Origin: Ascaphus truei
Lineage: Eukaryota > Chordata > Amphibia > Anura > Ascaphidae
Length of the DNA: 64,000 nucleotides
Assembly (NCBI GenBank): GCA_036426205.1
Contig: CM071567.1
Coordinates: 293,646,847 to 293,710,846 of the forward strand
Direction: 5' to 3'
The translations under genes were made by a program, and so were the position numbers. This document shows, piece by piece, positions 33,206-43,559 of the stretch; within the stretch, counting starts at the first letter, position 1; the number at the start of each line of letters is the position of its first letter. The notes under the pieces are model-generated. The model had not been told where the DNA came from. It searched no databases and was given only the letters and a program-made list of their open reading frames with translations.

Positions 33206-33215
<10 letters not shown>
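32960..33215. mobile_element. GC-rich MITE-like element with GT repeat at its right edge
   Basis: Starts gggctgggacccgctgcgcc, a GC-rich end like those of the Harbinger-type MITEs here, and contains the direct repeat gtgacgcgtca. The right end was not found; a GT microsatellite (33207-33241) meets the truncated LTR there. Confidence 0.4.

Positions 33216-33241
<26 letters not shown>
33207..33241 (+). repeat. GT microsatellite at the LTR truncation point
   Basis: About 17 GT units directly before the surviving last 46 bases of an LTR (33242-33287). Confidence 0.9.
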
Positions 33242-33242
<1 letters not shown>

Positions 33243-36200
33243 AATGTGAGATTGGGTGGGTCAGGCCGGGCCAGAAACACCGTTACATTTGGAGGCGAGC
33301 TGCTGAGATCAGATCCGTCAACAGGACAGGCTTTTAGCTAGGTCACTTGGAAACAGGGAGAAGTGTCTGCTGCCACTTTGTGCTGAGTAGGGACGGACCT
33401 AGGGGTGGTCAGGGGGCTGACGGGATATTGTCAGTTCGCAGGGACAACCTAGGGGCCTGAAGGGAGTGAGGGGTCTGGAGCGGGCTATAGCTGACCGAGT
33501 CACCTTGAGGCAGTGCTAGTTGGTAGGATGCCAGAAGGGACAGCCTGTTAACTTGGTCAGGAGTCCTGGAGAGGGTCTGCGCTAGGCTGACCAAGACAGG
33601 TAGACGCCCCAAGTACTGCATGGCAGAGCCAGCCAGAGTACCTAGCCATTCCAGACACTCACCGTAGGGAGCACAGACTGGGAGGAAGGAGTCACAGCAG
33701 ACACTGAGAGAGTGAGCCTAGCCTGAGGTAGTGCAACCCTGAGTCACACCTAGAGAAAGTACACATGTGGTGGTGCATCTGAACTAATCTTTATTGTACC
33801 GGTGTGGTGGCTGCCCCGCAGAGTGGAGCCTCATGTACGACAACTGTTATGAGAGAGTGGAGGATCCGCGTGGCGCGGAGAGCGTAAAATGGCGGACAGA
33901 GGCTGATGGGGAGGGCACCCGTGGCGTGCAACCCACTGAAGAGCAGACTGTCGCTGAATTGTCCTTAACGAGTTTGCTCTGGAGCGGAGCAAAGGCTGTG
34001 GCTGCCCCGTTTTTATCCTGCCTGGGACAGCGAGGGGCCACCCTTGAAGAGTGTGAGGAAATTGTCATAATTGGGGGAGAACCCCGTGAGGAGAGCAAAC
34101 AGATGGACTTTGTGGGCTCAAAAGTCAACCAAAATGGCGGTTCCCGCTTGCTAGGGAAACCGCATGGGCCGGGCGCAGAAAAAATGGCTGCTGCAGGACT
34201 TGCACAGAGCTGGCCGGGAATGGCGCGAACAGCAGAGCCCCGCCCTGATGGGGGGCATGGCGCGGAAGCTATGGCTGCGCCGGGATGGACAGTGACTAAT
34301 TCAGCCCCTGTGCTGAGCCAACCGTTGAGTTTATGGGACCCTCCCCTGATTTCTACCAGGGGGAGTGACTTTCAATTATGGCCTGTGGGGATGCACCCAC
34401 TGGGCCCAGGGACTGATATCCAGACGGCGCCACTACAAAAAGTAGTTCCGGCCGTGGAGGTGAATTGCAAGAAAGCGTACCTTGTGCAAAAAGCTGCTGC
34501 AAGGAGAAGGCGGGAACTAGCCGCGGGAAAGGAATCCAGCTCTGAGGAGGAAATTGGCGCGAAAACGCTAGCCGCGCCCACCAGGACTGAGAAAGGAGCG
34601 GTCTTAGTTAAGGGGCATGATATTCCCCTGTGGGACCCGCCCATTATTGCAACCCCTGGGGGCGGGTTCCAACTCTGTCAGAGAAGGGAGGAGCCGAAGC
34701 AGGGAGTGGCGGATCCAGCAACTTCCACCAGTCAGTTGCGAGGAACCACAGAGAAGGAGAGACCTGTACAGGAAGTGACTCCTGTACCAAGAATGGCCTG
34801 CTCCTCCACTGTGGGCACTATGGTCTCCACCCAGCCCTACTCAGTGCCCGGCGGGGTGCTGGTGGTGAGGGTGGCCAATACAGAGACGGTAGTCGGGCTC
34901 TGCCTACAATGCGGGCTGCCCGGAGGTACAGTGAATACGATGGCACGTTGCCCTCATTGCGGGACTTTGTATCTGTGGCCCATGCCCACATTCGTCCCAA
35001 TACAGCCTGCTGACCCCCCGGTGGATGTGACACGGCGCTCTGCTGAGTCCCCGGGCGCGCTGTGGATGAACCGCGCGAGTCCCGGAGACAGGGGACTGGA
35101 ACCGGTCAAGTCGGCTGGGTCACTGGCCATTGAGGCGGCTGGATTAAACCCCGAGACCGGGGCAAAGAGACTTTCACCCCGCCCCGCGACCCCTAGGTCG
35201 GGGCGAGGGGACTACTCTGATGAGGACCTCCGTGAGCTGGCGGTAGCAAGAACGGAGCGAAAAAGACAGACGGGAAGAACGACGCCCCGTGGGGTGAGTG
35301 ACCGGACGTCCCCCGCAGATCGGCGATCCGACCGACGGAGTTCCGCCATCCCAGGACCTGGCGGAGATGGGAGAGAGACGCCTACACCCCTGCGGACGGG
35401 TAAGCCAAAAAGCCCTATCTCTTACCTGGTCACAACAGACGGCGAAGCGCTGGAAGGGCCGCGCCAGGCCCAACGCGCACGTGGAGGGACGGCATCACTT
35501 CCGGTGGCGACGGCGGAGCAACCGGATGTCGTCGTAGAAGAAGAGATCCCGCATGGGGGTCCAACGCGAGATGGCGACGCTTCCGGTTCCGGGGAGGACG
35601 TCACTTCCGGTGGCGACGGCGGAACCCAGGAAGGGGAAGCAGCGACGCTTCGGCGATTGGGGGAAGGCCCCCGACCGCTCGTATTGCCCAGAAAATGGAG
35701 AGACGGTGTCAGGACTGAGGAGGGTGAGACATCATCCTTGGACCAGTCTACGGACAGCCAGGAGCGGGTCGTAACCCCGTGGGGTCCCGTCCCATGCCCC
35801 TATACCCAACCCCATGCCCTAGCTAATGCCCCTACCCCTATCACACGGTCACCGGGTTCACCGCCCAGCTTGGAACTTGTGGACATACCTTTGGGGGGGG
35901 AGGAGAAACGGACTGGGGAGAGGCAGCTCAGTGGAGCTACGGAAGGTGGCTCACGGGGAGGAGGAGAATTGAGGGTGGCGGGTACAGCACCCCAACCTGC
36001 AGTAAAGGCTCCGGGGTCATCAAGGTGGTCCAAACCGCGATCCACAAGGTCGTCAGGGGTGTTTTCGTTTGATGATGACAGGGAACCAGGGCTTAATCCC
36101 TTTAAGGAGACCCGGTGGTGGGCCCCACTATTTGAGGGGTACTCCGCATGGATGGACCGTACTCGGTTCCTCATCCGGCGGGAGGACGTGGTAGATTTCT

Positions 36201-36936
36201 GGTGGAGAGAGGGAGAATTTACACCCGAGCAGAGGGACAGGGAATTACAGGAGAGGTGGTTCCAGCTGGAGCGTAGAGACATAGCGCCCATGGGTCCCGA
36301 CACCCTGTCAGATCCAGTTGATCCTGATGAGCCCCTATCATGGGTGTTACCTGGGAGGGCAGGTAATGCTGATCTGACCAGAGTTAGTAGGGCGGAGAGG
36401 GCTATAATAGTCAAATATAAAAAATCCCATGGGTTGGAGTATCCCTATGTTCCGGAGCCCCTGATGGATGAAATTGAGGACAATAGGGAATCGTGGCTCC
36501 AAGAAACTATAGAGCTGTACTTAACCAATAGGGGGAGCGACATAGTAGGTAAAAAGGCAGAAGAAAGAATAGACACCCTGATGCGAGTGTGGAGCATAGG
36601 GAGAAATGTTCACAAACATAGAGTGACCTATGTGCCAGAGAGAGGATCACCTAGGCATTATTATGTTACGGTCCTGGATATGGGTAACCGGGAAGTGAGG
36701 AAACCTGACCCAGATCACTATTTTTAGGGGGTACTGACGCATCCTGCGGGTCTGTGGCTGCTGGTCGGGGCGGGCTTGGCGGATGACTGTATTCATATGT
36801 ACTGAAGTCATGTTTACAATATGCTGAAAATTTGTATGGATGTTAACCTAATTATGTTTTCTGTTGCAGTGCTTCCTGGAAAGAGGTATGCAAATTTAGG
36901 TCCCAGCGAGGACGATGGGATTCACCAGGGGGAGAA
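33242..36936 (+). mobile_element. LTR retroelement copy 1: LTR remnant, primer site, one long ORF, polypurine tract
   Basis: Bases 33242-33287 are the last part of an LTR, identical to the ends of the LTRs at 36937 and 40134. Two bases after its CA, tggaggcgagctgctgagat (33290-33309) occupies the primer-binding-site position; the tRNA was not identified (Thr- or Arg-like). The leader runs to an ATG at 33833, and one ORF fills the internal region. Cagtgcttcctggaa (about 36868) follows a splice-acceptor-like tract, and agggggagaa (36927-36936) is the polypurine tract directly before the 3' LTR. No protease, reverse transcriptase, RNase H or integrase motif was seen in any frame. Confidence 0.8.
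33833..36727 (+). CDS. Long Gag-position ORF of a non-autonomous LTR element (964 aa)
   Basis: The frame is open upstream to about 33794, but the first ATG is 33833 (MYDNCYERVED), just after a splice-acceptor-like ctgccccgcag. Visible parts: a low-complexity N-terminal region; two related segments, LWDPPLISTRGSDFQLW and LWDPPIIATPGGGFQLC; a zinc-ribbon-like CLQCG ... CPHCG pair; an Arg/Gly/Pro-rich middle; and a C-terminal block that starts RWWAPLFEGYSAWMDRTRF and ends near RHYYVTVLDM. It has no CCHC knuckle or protease DTG. Position suggests a Gag-like structural protein; I do not recognise the family, and function is not shown. Confidence 0.65.
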   Translation: MYDNCYERVEDPRGAESVKWRTEADGEGTRGVQPTEEQTVAELSLTSLLWSGAKAVAAPFLSCLGQRGATLEECEEIVIIGGEPREESKQMDFVGSKVNQNGGSRLLGKPHGPGAEKMAAAGLAQSWPGMARTAEPRPDGGHGAEAMAAPGWTVTNSAPVLSQPLSLWDPPLISTRGSDFQLWPVGMHPLGPGTDIQTAPLQKVVPAVEVNCKKAYLVQKAAARRRRELAAGKESSSEEEIGAKTLAAPTRTEKGAVLVKGHDIPLWDPPIIATPGGGFQLCQRREEPKQGVADPATSTSQLRGTTEKERPVQEVTPVPRMACSSTVGTMVSTQPYSVPGGVLVVRVANTETVVGLCLQCGLPGGTVNTMARCPHCGTLYLWPMPTFVPIQPADPPVDVTRRSAESPGALWMNRASPGDRGLEPVKSAGSLAIEAAGLNPETGAKRLSPRPATPRSGRGDYSDEDLRELAVARTERKRQTGRTTPRGVSDRTSPADRRSDRRSSAIPGPGGDGRETPTPLRTGKPKSPISYLVTTDGEALEGPRQAQRARGGTASLPVATAEQPDVVVEEEIPHGGPTRDGDASGSGEDVTSGGDGGTQEGEAATLRRLGEGPRPLVLPRKWRDGVRTEEGETSSLDQSTDSQERVVTPWGPVPCPYTQPHALANAPTPITRSPGSPPSLELVDIPLGGEEKRTGERQLSGATEGGSRGGGELRVAGTAPQPAVKAPGSSRWSKPRSTRSSGVFSFDDDREPGLNPFKETRWWAPLFEGYSAWMDRTRFLIRREDVVDFWWREGEFTPEQRDRELQERWFQLERRDIAPMGPDTLSDPVDPDEPLSWVLPGRAGNADLTRVSRAERAIIVKYKKSHGLEYPYVPEPLMDEIEDNRESWLQETIELYLTNRGSDIVGKKAEERIDTLMRVWSIGRNVHKHRVTYVPERGSPRHYYVTVLDMGNREVRKPDPDHYF

Positions 36937-37752
36937 TGTAGCGGTCATGTAAAATGCCTACAGTCATCTCTCCTGCTGGCAGTAAGGCCTGGTAAGTGTG
37001 GGCATGCCAGTAGTAATCATGGAGGTTTCCCCTCACACCCTGGTGGGGTGCTCTGTGTATGGCTGGGACTGGTCACATGCTCTGACTCCATGGTTAGTGA
37101 TGTCAGAGATGTGTCAGCCTCAGAAGCTTACATAAGGCACAGCACTGTGTTCTAAAGTGAGTGTGTGTGAAGTTGCTGAAGAGTTGCTGCAAAGTTGTTG
37201 TGGAGTTCCAGCTCTTGTCAGAGCTGAGGAGGAGTTCTGTCAGTTATGTTATAGTAACTCCATGGGAGGCTGTGTCCAGGGACCTGGCACAGGACAGTGA
37301 TTCCTGCGGGAATAGTGAATCCCTGATCTGGGTGACCTACCTAACTAAAGGGAGCACTGGCGAGATGAGCGGCTGAAGATACTCCTTGTGGAGGGCAGTT
37401 GCCCTGCCGTGTCAATAAAGATGAGTTCAGCCAGAAACCCTCTCGTGTATCTATCTGGGATGAGTGTACAGAGAGGAGCACCACGGAGGAGTTCCTCACC
37501 AGGATCATCCCCATGCGGACGCAGGGACCCTGGTGAGGTGGAGGCGCTGCACTGGAACTAGGTGAGACTCAGCACACTACCTCAGCTGCCTGTCTGACGG
37601 GTTCTCCCCACACACCATCATGCGGGAGACTCAGGAGTCCTGTAGCCAGCAGGTGCACCATATGACATATCCACACTGTAATGGGGTCCGGTTAGACCAC
37701 AGGGGCCAATGTGAGATTGGGTGGGTCAGGCCGGGCCAGAAACACCGTTACA
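36937..37752 (+). repeat. LTR of copy 1 (816 bp)
   Basis: Starts TGTAGCGG and ends CCGTTACA (7 of 8 bases inverted). It holds acataaggc (about 37132) as a TATA-like box and AATAAA (37414-37419), followed by U5-like sequence. The next base begins internal sequence of copy 2. Confidence 0.9.
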
Positions 37753-39924
37753 TCGCGAAAACGCAGACCGCGCCCACCAGGACTGAGAGAGGTGCGGCCT
37801 TAATTAAGGGGCATGATATTCCCCTGTGGGACCCACCCATTATTGCAACCCCTGGGGGCGGGTTCCAACTCTGTCAGAGAAGGGAGGAGCCGAAGCAGGG
37901 AGTGGCGGATCCAGCAACTTCCACCAGTCAGTTGCGAGGAACCACAGAGAAGGAGAGACCTGTACAGGAAGTGACTCCTGTACCAAGAATGGCCTGCTCC
38001 TCCACTGTGGGCACTATGGTCTCCACCCAGCCCTACTCAGTGCCCGGCGGGGTGCTGGTGGTGAGGGTGGCCAATACTGAGACGGTGGTCGGGCTCTGCC
38101 TACAATGCGGGCTGCCCGGAGGTACAGTGAATACGATGGCACGTTGCCCTCATTGCGGGACTTTGTATCTGTGGCCTATGCCCACATTCGTCCCAATACA
38201 GGCTGCTGACCCCCCGGTGGATGTGACAAGGCGCTCCGCCGAATCCCCGGGCGCGCTGTGGAACAACCGCGCGAGTCCCGGAGACAGGGGACTGGAGCCG
38301 GTCAAGTCGGCTGGGTCACTGGCCATTGAGGAGGCTGGAGTAAACCCCGAGACCGGGGCAAAGAGACTTTCACCCCGCCCCGCGACCCCTAGGTCGGGGC
38401 GAGGGGACTACTCTGATGAGGACCTCCGTGAGCTGGCGGTAGCAAGAACGGAGCGGAAAAGACAGACGGGAAGAACGACGCCCCGTGGGGTGAGTGACCG
38501 GACGTCCCCCGCAGATCGGCGATCCAACCGACGGAGTCCCGCCATCCCAGGACCTGGCGGAGATGGGAGGGAGACGCCTACACCCCTGCGGACGGGTAAG
38601 CCAAAAAGCCCTATCCCTTACCTGGTCACAACAGACGGCGAAGCGCTGGAAGGGCCGCGCCAGGCCCAACGCGCACGTGGAGGGACGGCATCACTTCCGG
38701 TGGCGACGGCGGAGCAACCGGATGTCGTCGTGGAAGAAGAGATCCCGCATGGGGGTCCAACGCGAGATGGCGACGCTTCCGGTTCCGGGGAGGACATCAC
38801 TTCCGGTGGCGACGGCGGAACCCAGGAAGGGGAAGCAGCGACGCTTCGGCGATTGGGGGAAGGTCCCCGACCGCTCGTATTGCCCAGAAAATGGAGAAAC
38901 GGTGTCAGGACTGAGGAGGGTGAGACATCATCCTTGGACCAGTCTACGGACAGCCAGGAGCGGGTCGTAACCCCGTGGGGTCCCGTTCCATGCCCCTATA
39001 CCCAACCCCATGCCCTAGCTAATGCCCCTACCCCTATCACACGGTCACCGGGTTCACCGCCCAGCTTGGAACTTGTGGACATACCTTTGGGGGGGGGAGG
39101 AAAAACGGACTGGGGAGAGGCAGCTCAGTGGAGCTACGGAGGGTGGCTCCCGGGGAGGAGGAGAATTGAGGGTGGCGGGTACAGCACCCCAACCGGCAGT
39201 AAAGGCTCCGGGGTCATCAAGGTGGTCCAAACCGCGGTCCACAAGGTCGTCCGGGGTGTTTTCGTTTGATGATGACAGGGAACCAGGGCCTAATCCCTTT
39301 AAGGAGACCCGGTGGTGGGCTCCACTATTTGAGGGGTACTCCGCATGGATGGACCGTACTCGGTTCCTCATCCGGCGGGAGGACGTGGTAGATTTCTGGT
39401 GGAGAGAGGGAGAATTTACACCAGAGCAGAGGGACAGGGAATTACAGGAGAGGTGGTTCCAGCTGGAGCGTAGAGACATAGCGCCCATGGGTCCTGACAC
39501 ACTGTCAGATCCAGTCGATCCTGATGAGCCCCTATCATGGGTGTTACCTGGGAGGGCAGGTAATGCTGATCTGACCAGGGTCAGTAGGGCGGAGAGGGCT
39601 ATAATAGTCAAATATAAAAAATCCCATGGGTTGGAGTATCCCTATGTTCCGGAGCCCCTGATGGATGAAATTGAGGACAATAGGGAATCGTGGCTCCGAG
39701 AAACTATAGAGCTGTACTTAACCAATAGGGGGAGCGACATAGTAGGTAAAAAGGCAGAAGAAAGAATAGACACCCTGATGCGAGTGTGGAGCATAGGGAG
39801 AAATGTTCACAAACATAGAGTGACCTATGTGCCAGAGAGAGGATCACCTAGGCATTATTATGTTACGGTCCTGGATATGGGTAATCGGGAAGTGAGGAAA
39901 CCTGACCCAGATCACTATTTTTAG
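37753..39924 (+). pseudogene. Gag-position ORF of copy 2, 5'-truncated and frameshifted
   Basis: Nearly identical to copy 1 over the zinc-ribbon, R/G/P-rich and C-terminal parts. A G run of 9 (8 in copy 1) near 39088-39096 shifts the frame, so the C-terminal block is read in another frame to 39924. The start is missing; the frame runs back into the LTR. Confidence 0.8.
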
Positions 39925-40133
39925 GGGGTACTGACGCATCCTGCGGGTCTGTGGCTGCTGGTCGGGGCGGGCTTGGCGGATGACTGTATTCATATGTACT
40001 GAAGTTATGTTTACAATATGCTGAAAATTTGTATGGATGTTAACCTAATTATGTTTTCTGTTGCAGTGCTTCCTGGAAAGAGGTATACAAATTTAGGTCC
40101 CAGCGAGGACGATGGGATTCACCAGGGGGAGAA
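37753..40133 (+). mobile_element. LTR retroelement copy 2, internal region lacking its 5' third
   Basis: From 37753 the sequence matches copy 1 from about 34558 onward, so the primer site, leader and about 240 codons are absent. The match then continues through the ORF, the 3' non-coding part and the polypurine tract to the LTR at 40134. The junction falls exactly at the LTR terminus. Confidence 0.85.
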
Positions 40134-41000
40134 TGTAGCGGTCATGTAAAATGCCTACAGTCATCTCTCCTGCTGGCAGTAAGGCCTGGTAAGTGTGGGC
40201 ATGCCAGCAGTAATCATGGAGGTTTCCCCTCACACCCTGGTGGGGTGCTCTGTGTATGGCTGGGACTGGTCACATGCTCTGACTCCATGGTTAGTGATGT
40301 CAGAGATGTGTCAGCTTCAGAAGCTTACATAAGGCACAGCACTGTGTTGCAAAGTTAGTTCAGAGTGTGTGTGTTCTGAGTTCAGAGTGTGTGTGTTCTG
40401 AGTTCAGAGTGTGTGTGTTCTGAGTTCTGATGCAGAGTTACTGCAGTGTTGCTGGAAAGCTCTTGTCAGAGCTGAGGAGGAGTTCTGGCAGTTATGTTAT
40501 AGTAACTCCATAGGAGGCTGTGTCCAGGGACCTGGCACAGGACAGTGATTCCTGCGGGGATAGGGAATCCCTGATCTAGGTGATATACCTAACTAAAGGG
40601 AGCACTGGCGAGATGAGCGGCTGAAGATATTCCTTGTGGAGGGCAGTTGCCTTGCCGTGTCAATAAAGATGAGTTCAGCCAGAAACCCTCTCGTGTATCT
40701 ATCTGGGATGAGTGTACAGAGAGGAGCACCACGGAGGAGTTCCTCGCCAGGATCATCCCCATGCGGACGCAGGGACCCTGGTGAGGTGGAGGCGCTGCAC
40801 TGTAACTAGGTGAGACTCAGCACACTACCTCAGCTGCCTGTTTGACGGGTTCTCCCCACACACCATCATGCGGGAGACTCAGGAGTCCTGTAGCCAGCAG
40901 GTGCACCATATGACATATCCACACTGTAATGGGGTCCGGTTAGACCACAGGGGCCAATGTGAGATTGGGTGGGTCAGGCCGGGCCAGAAACACCGTTACA
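40134..41000 (+). repeat. LTR of copy 2 (867 bp)
   Basis: Same TGTAGCGG start, CCGTTACA end and AATAAA (40672-40677). It is 51 bp longer than the other LTR, mostly from a tandem ttcagagtgtgtgtgttctg unit (three copies, about 40359-40428) near the presumed transcription start. Confidence 0.9.
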
Positions 41001-43273
41001 CTTGTAATGTAAGTAACGGTTCCACATAAACTGTGTGTAGCTTAAGTACAGTATATTCCTAGAGCGAAGAACCATGTTCCATAAATTTCATGTAGGCACA
41101 CAAAACTAATTAGAATATTCTTTGTACTATATCCAATTAGCAAGTTTTAGTATGTATTTTCTGAGCACATCGGGATATCTATTTGCAGTGAGCGAAAGTA
41201 GGACCATTTACCGCTACACAAAGGATCATTCTGATGCTCAGTGAGGGGAAACATGTTTGCAATCAATAATCCTTAAGTTATATCCTTTCATGGACTGTAA
41301 AATATTCGATGTACCGCGGCTCACATGGAGCAATAAGCATTATTTTGCACTTTGATGGAGAAGAGTGATGCTTGCATGAGCATCTTTCTTTTAATGATTT
41401 CCTCTATGAAACAAGAGTGGGGATTTTGGTCTTAAATCTGCAGAGAATCTGAATGAATTATCTACAATAATTTTAACTTTTTATATTTGGGAAATGAGGG
41501 TTTAATAAAACACCTTCTTTGGGACCTGCTGTTGTTTTATGCAGGGTTAATCAAAGAGAATGAGCAATGTTCAGTCAAAAAGGCATACCAAGACACCAAA
41601 AGGATGCTCAAAAAAGTATATTGTAAATATTGTAATAGGGTCACCGTGATAAGAACCCAAATGATCACACAAAGTTATATACAACGTGTAAAAAGAAAGT
41701 GACATTACAGCAATATAATCATCAACTTTAAAAATGCAATATAAAGCTGAATACCTTACCGAACATTTGTAGAAAAATAGCAGGCGAACACAGTAGCGTA
41801 TGAGACTTGACTTTTCGGGATGTAAAATTACAGACGGCCGCCGTCATTTTAGCCTTGCACGTCACAATGTCAAATAATGATGTCAGTGCATATGACAGTG
41901 CATATATCAGTGCATATGACTCGTAACTAATGTCAGTATTACATTTCAACCTCTATAGTGTTTATGCAGAGGATGGTGCAATCCATATAAATGGAAAAAA
42001 TTATCTTAGTGAAGGATATATTATAAAGGACTCAATAAGGTGCCTGGAAACGCGATCCAGGTGGAGCGCCACACCCTGTGTGGGGAGGAACCACCACGTA
42101 CACCGAGCGGACAGGCACCACTGGAGAACAAAACCAATTGAGGTAAATTTCCAATCACATCAATATAAATATTGTGAATAAAATCCCATAAACATTGCAT
42201 CACATGCAAAACGACTCATTATTATACCAGATCTTAAATCGAGTTCTCCAAATCACATAATAACATTGTATCATTCCTCAATGTGAGTATCCAAAATCAC
42301 AGTGCAATTTAACAACCAACATATTTACAAAATACAACATGCAAATATAACAATAGTCTAACACTCTAAGATCCTCATCGTGACAGTGAAGTGATCTATA
42401 ATCATGTACAGCGATCACTTCATAGTTCTGTAAAGTTTTGTTTGTATATCAACATACATATGCACATAATAAATATCATAGCAAAACAGTACAGTTTCTA
42501 TACAAAACTAAAACTGTATAAATAATATAAAGGGATATAACAGATCTCGTACTACTAGAACATATATATATATAACATGGCCTCCCGGTAGTTACTTCTT
42601 TGTCTGGGACTTTTCCTCTGTCAGTCCTGTTAGAACAGGCAGTGGAAAGGTTAATTCCTTCAAAAGGTCTGTATGTGTATTCAGCCTTGAATATGTAGCC
42701 ATATTCGAGGGCGGGCCTTGCAACCTGAGGTTTGTCAATCAAAGGGGTGGATATTGGTTGGAACGCCCCCTGCTGTGTGTGGGCCAATCTGTATCCGGCT
42801 TTGTCTTGTAATGATTCAAAGTTAGAGACACTCCCCTGAGATGTCCAAATTGAGACACACCTCCTAAATTAAGGTTTAGTTAGTCAGTTAGTTGGGGGAG
42901 AGTGTTCTGAGATCTGCTTGCAGAGAGGAGTGATTATAGGAACTCTCTATCTCCCTCCACCCATGCTGGGCTGGAGGGAGATGGTCAAGAAGAAGAGATG
43001 CTAGCCAGGGCACTGAGCTAGGGAGTCAGGAAGGATGCTGATGATACTGTGCTGCTATACTACTGCTATGCTGTGATGCTGTGCTGTGACACTGGAATAA
43101 AGCTACAGAAAGATACTGCTGTGTGCAATCCCTGTCTCTGGTAAATGAAGAGTGTCAGTGGGGGTCCCTCCTCTGAAGACCCCAGAGGATCCCTATTGGC
43201 TGGAGTCGCTGCTACCACCCAGAGATGACCCAATCAAGGTAACCTGTCGGAACCCCTGTCCTTGTCCTGGCTC
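41001..43273. other. Intergenic sequence, possible LTR-like piece
   Basis: No gene found. An LTR-like stretch (about 42630-43135) starts tgttagaacaggcagtgg and carries ggaataaagct (AATAAA, about 43093); no second copy or target duplication was found. Bases 42005-42210 may be Penelope-like flank. Confidence 0.35.
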
Positions 43274-43363
43274 TAAAAGATGGGGGGGGGGGCTCAACTC
43301 TACCAAACAAGGTGAACCTGAAGGCAAGGGTCTAAGCATAAAACCGAATCTGACATGCACATG
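43274..43363. repeat. Direct repeat flanking the Penelope-like element, left
   Basis: About 90 bp from taaaagatgg through a G run and ctcaactctaccaaacaagg to gacatgcacatg, repeated in the same direction at 46311-46398. Confidence 0.9.
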
Positions 43364-43559
43364 ACACAGGGAGCTCTGTAGAAGCACACCTGTAAAGTGA
43401 GGACCCATACTGAAAATAAATGTATCCACATTTAGAATAATCACCATACAATCGTCATGAAAGGTTGCATGGAGTGGAAACAAGGATAGTGCAAGTAGCA
43501 ATGTGAAGTATACATCACCACTCAGTGTAGGGGTATCACGGGCAGAAAAGTAGGTCAGA

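Noticed and set aside
35800..36414. 204-aa minus-strand frame inside the LTR-element ORF
   Set aside because: Mirror of the + strand ORF in GC-rich DNA; the same shadow appears in copy 2. The + strand frame is far longer and has motifs.
36937..37752. Simple tandem duplication of an 3.2-kb block as the origin of the two LTR-element copies
   Set aside because: The copy-2 break lies exactly at the LTR end and the LTRs differ in their tandem units, which fits two insertions better than one duplication.
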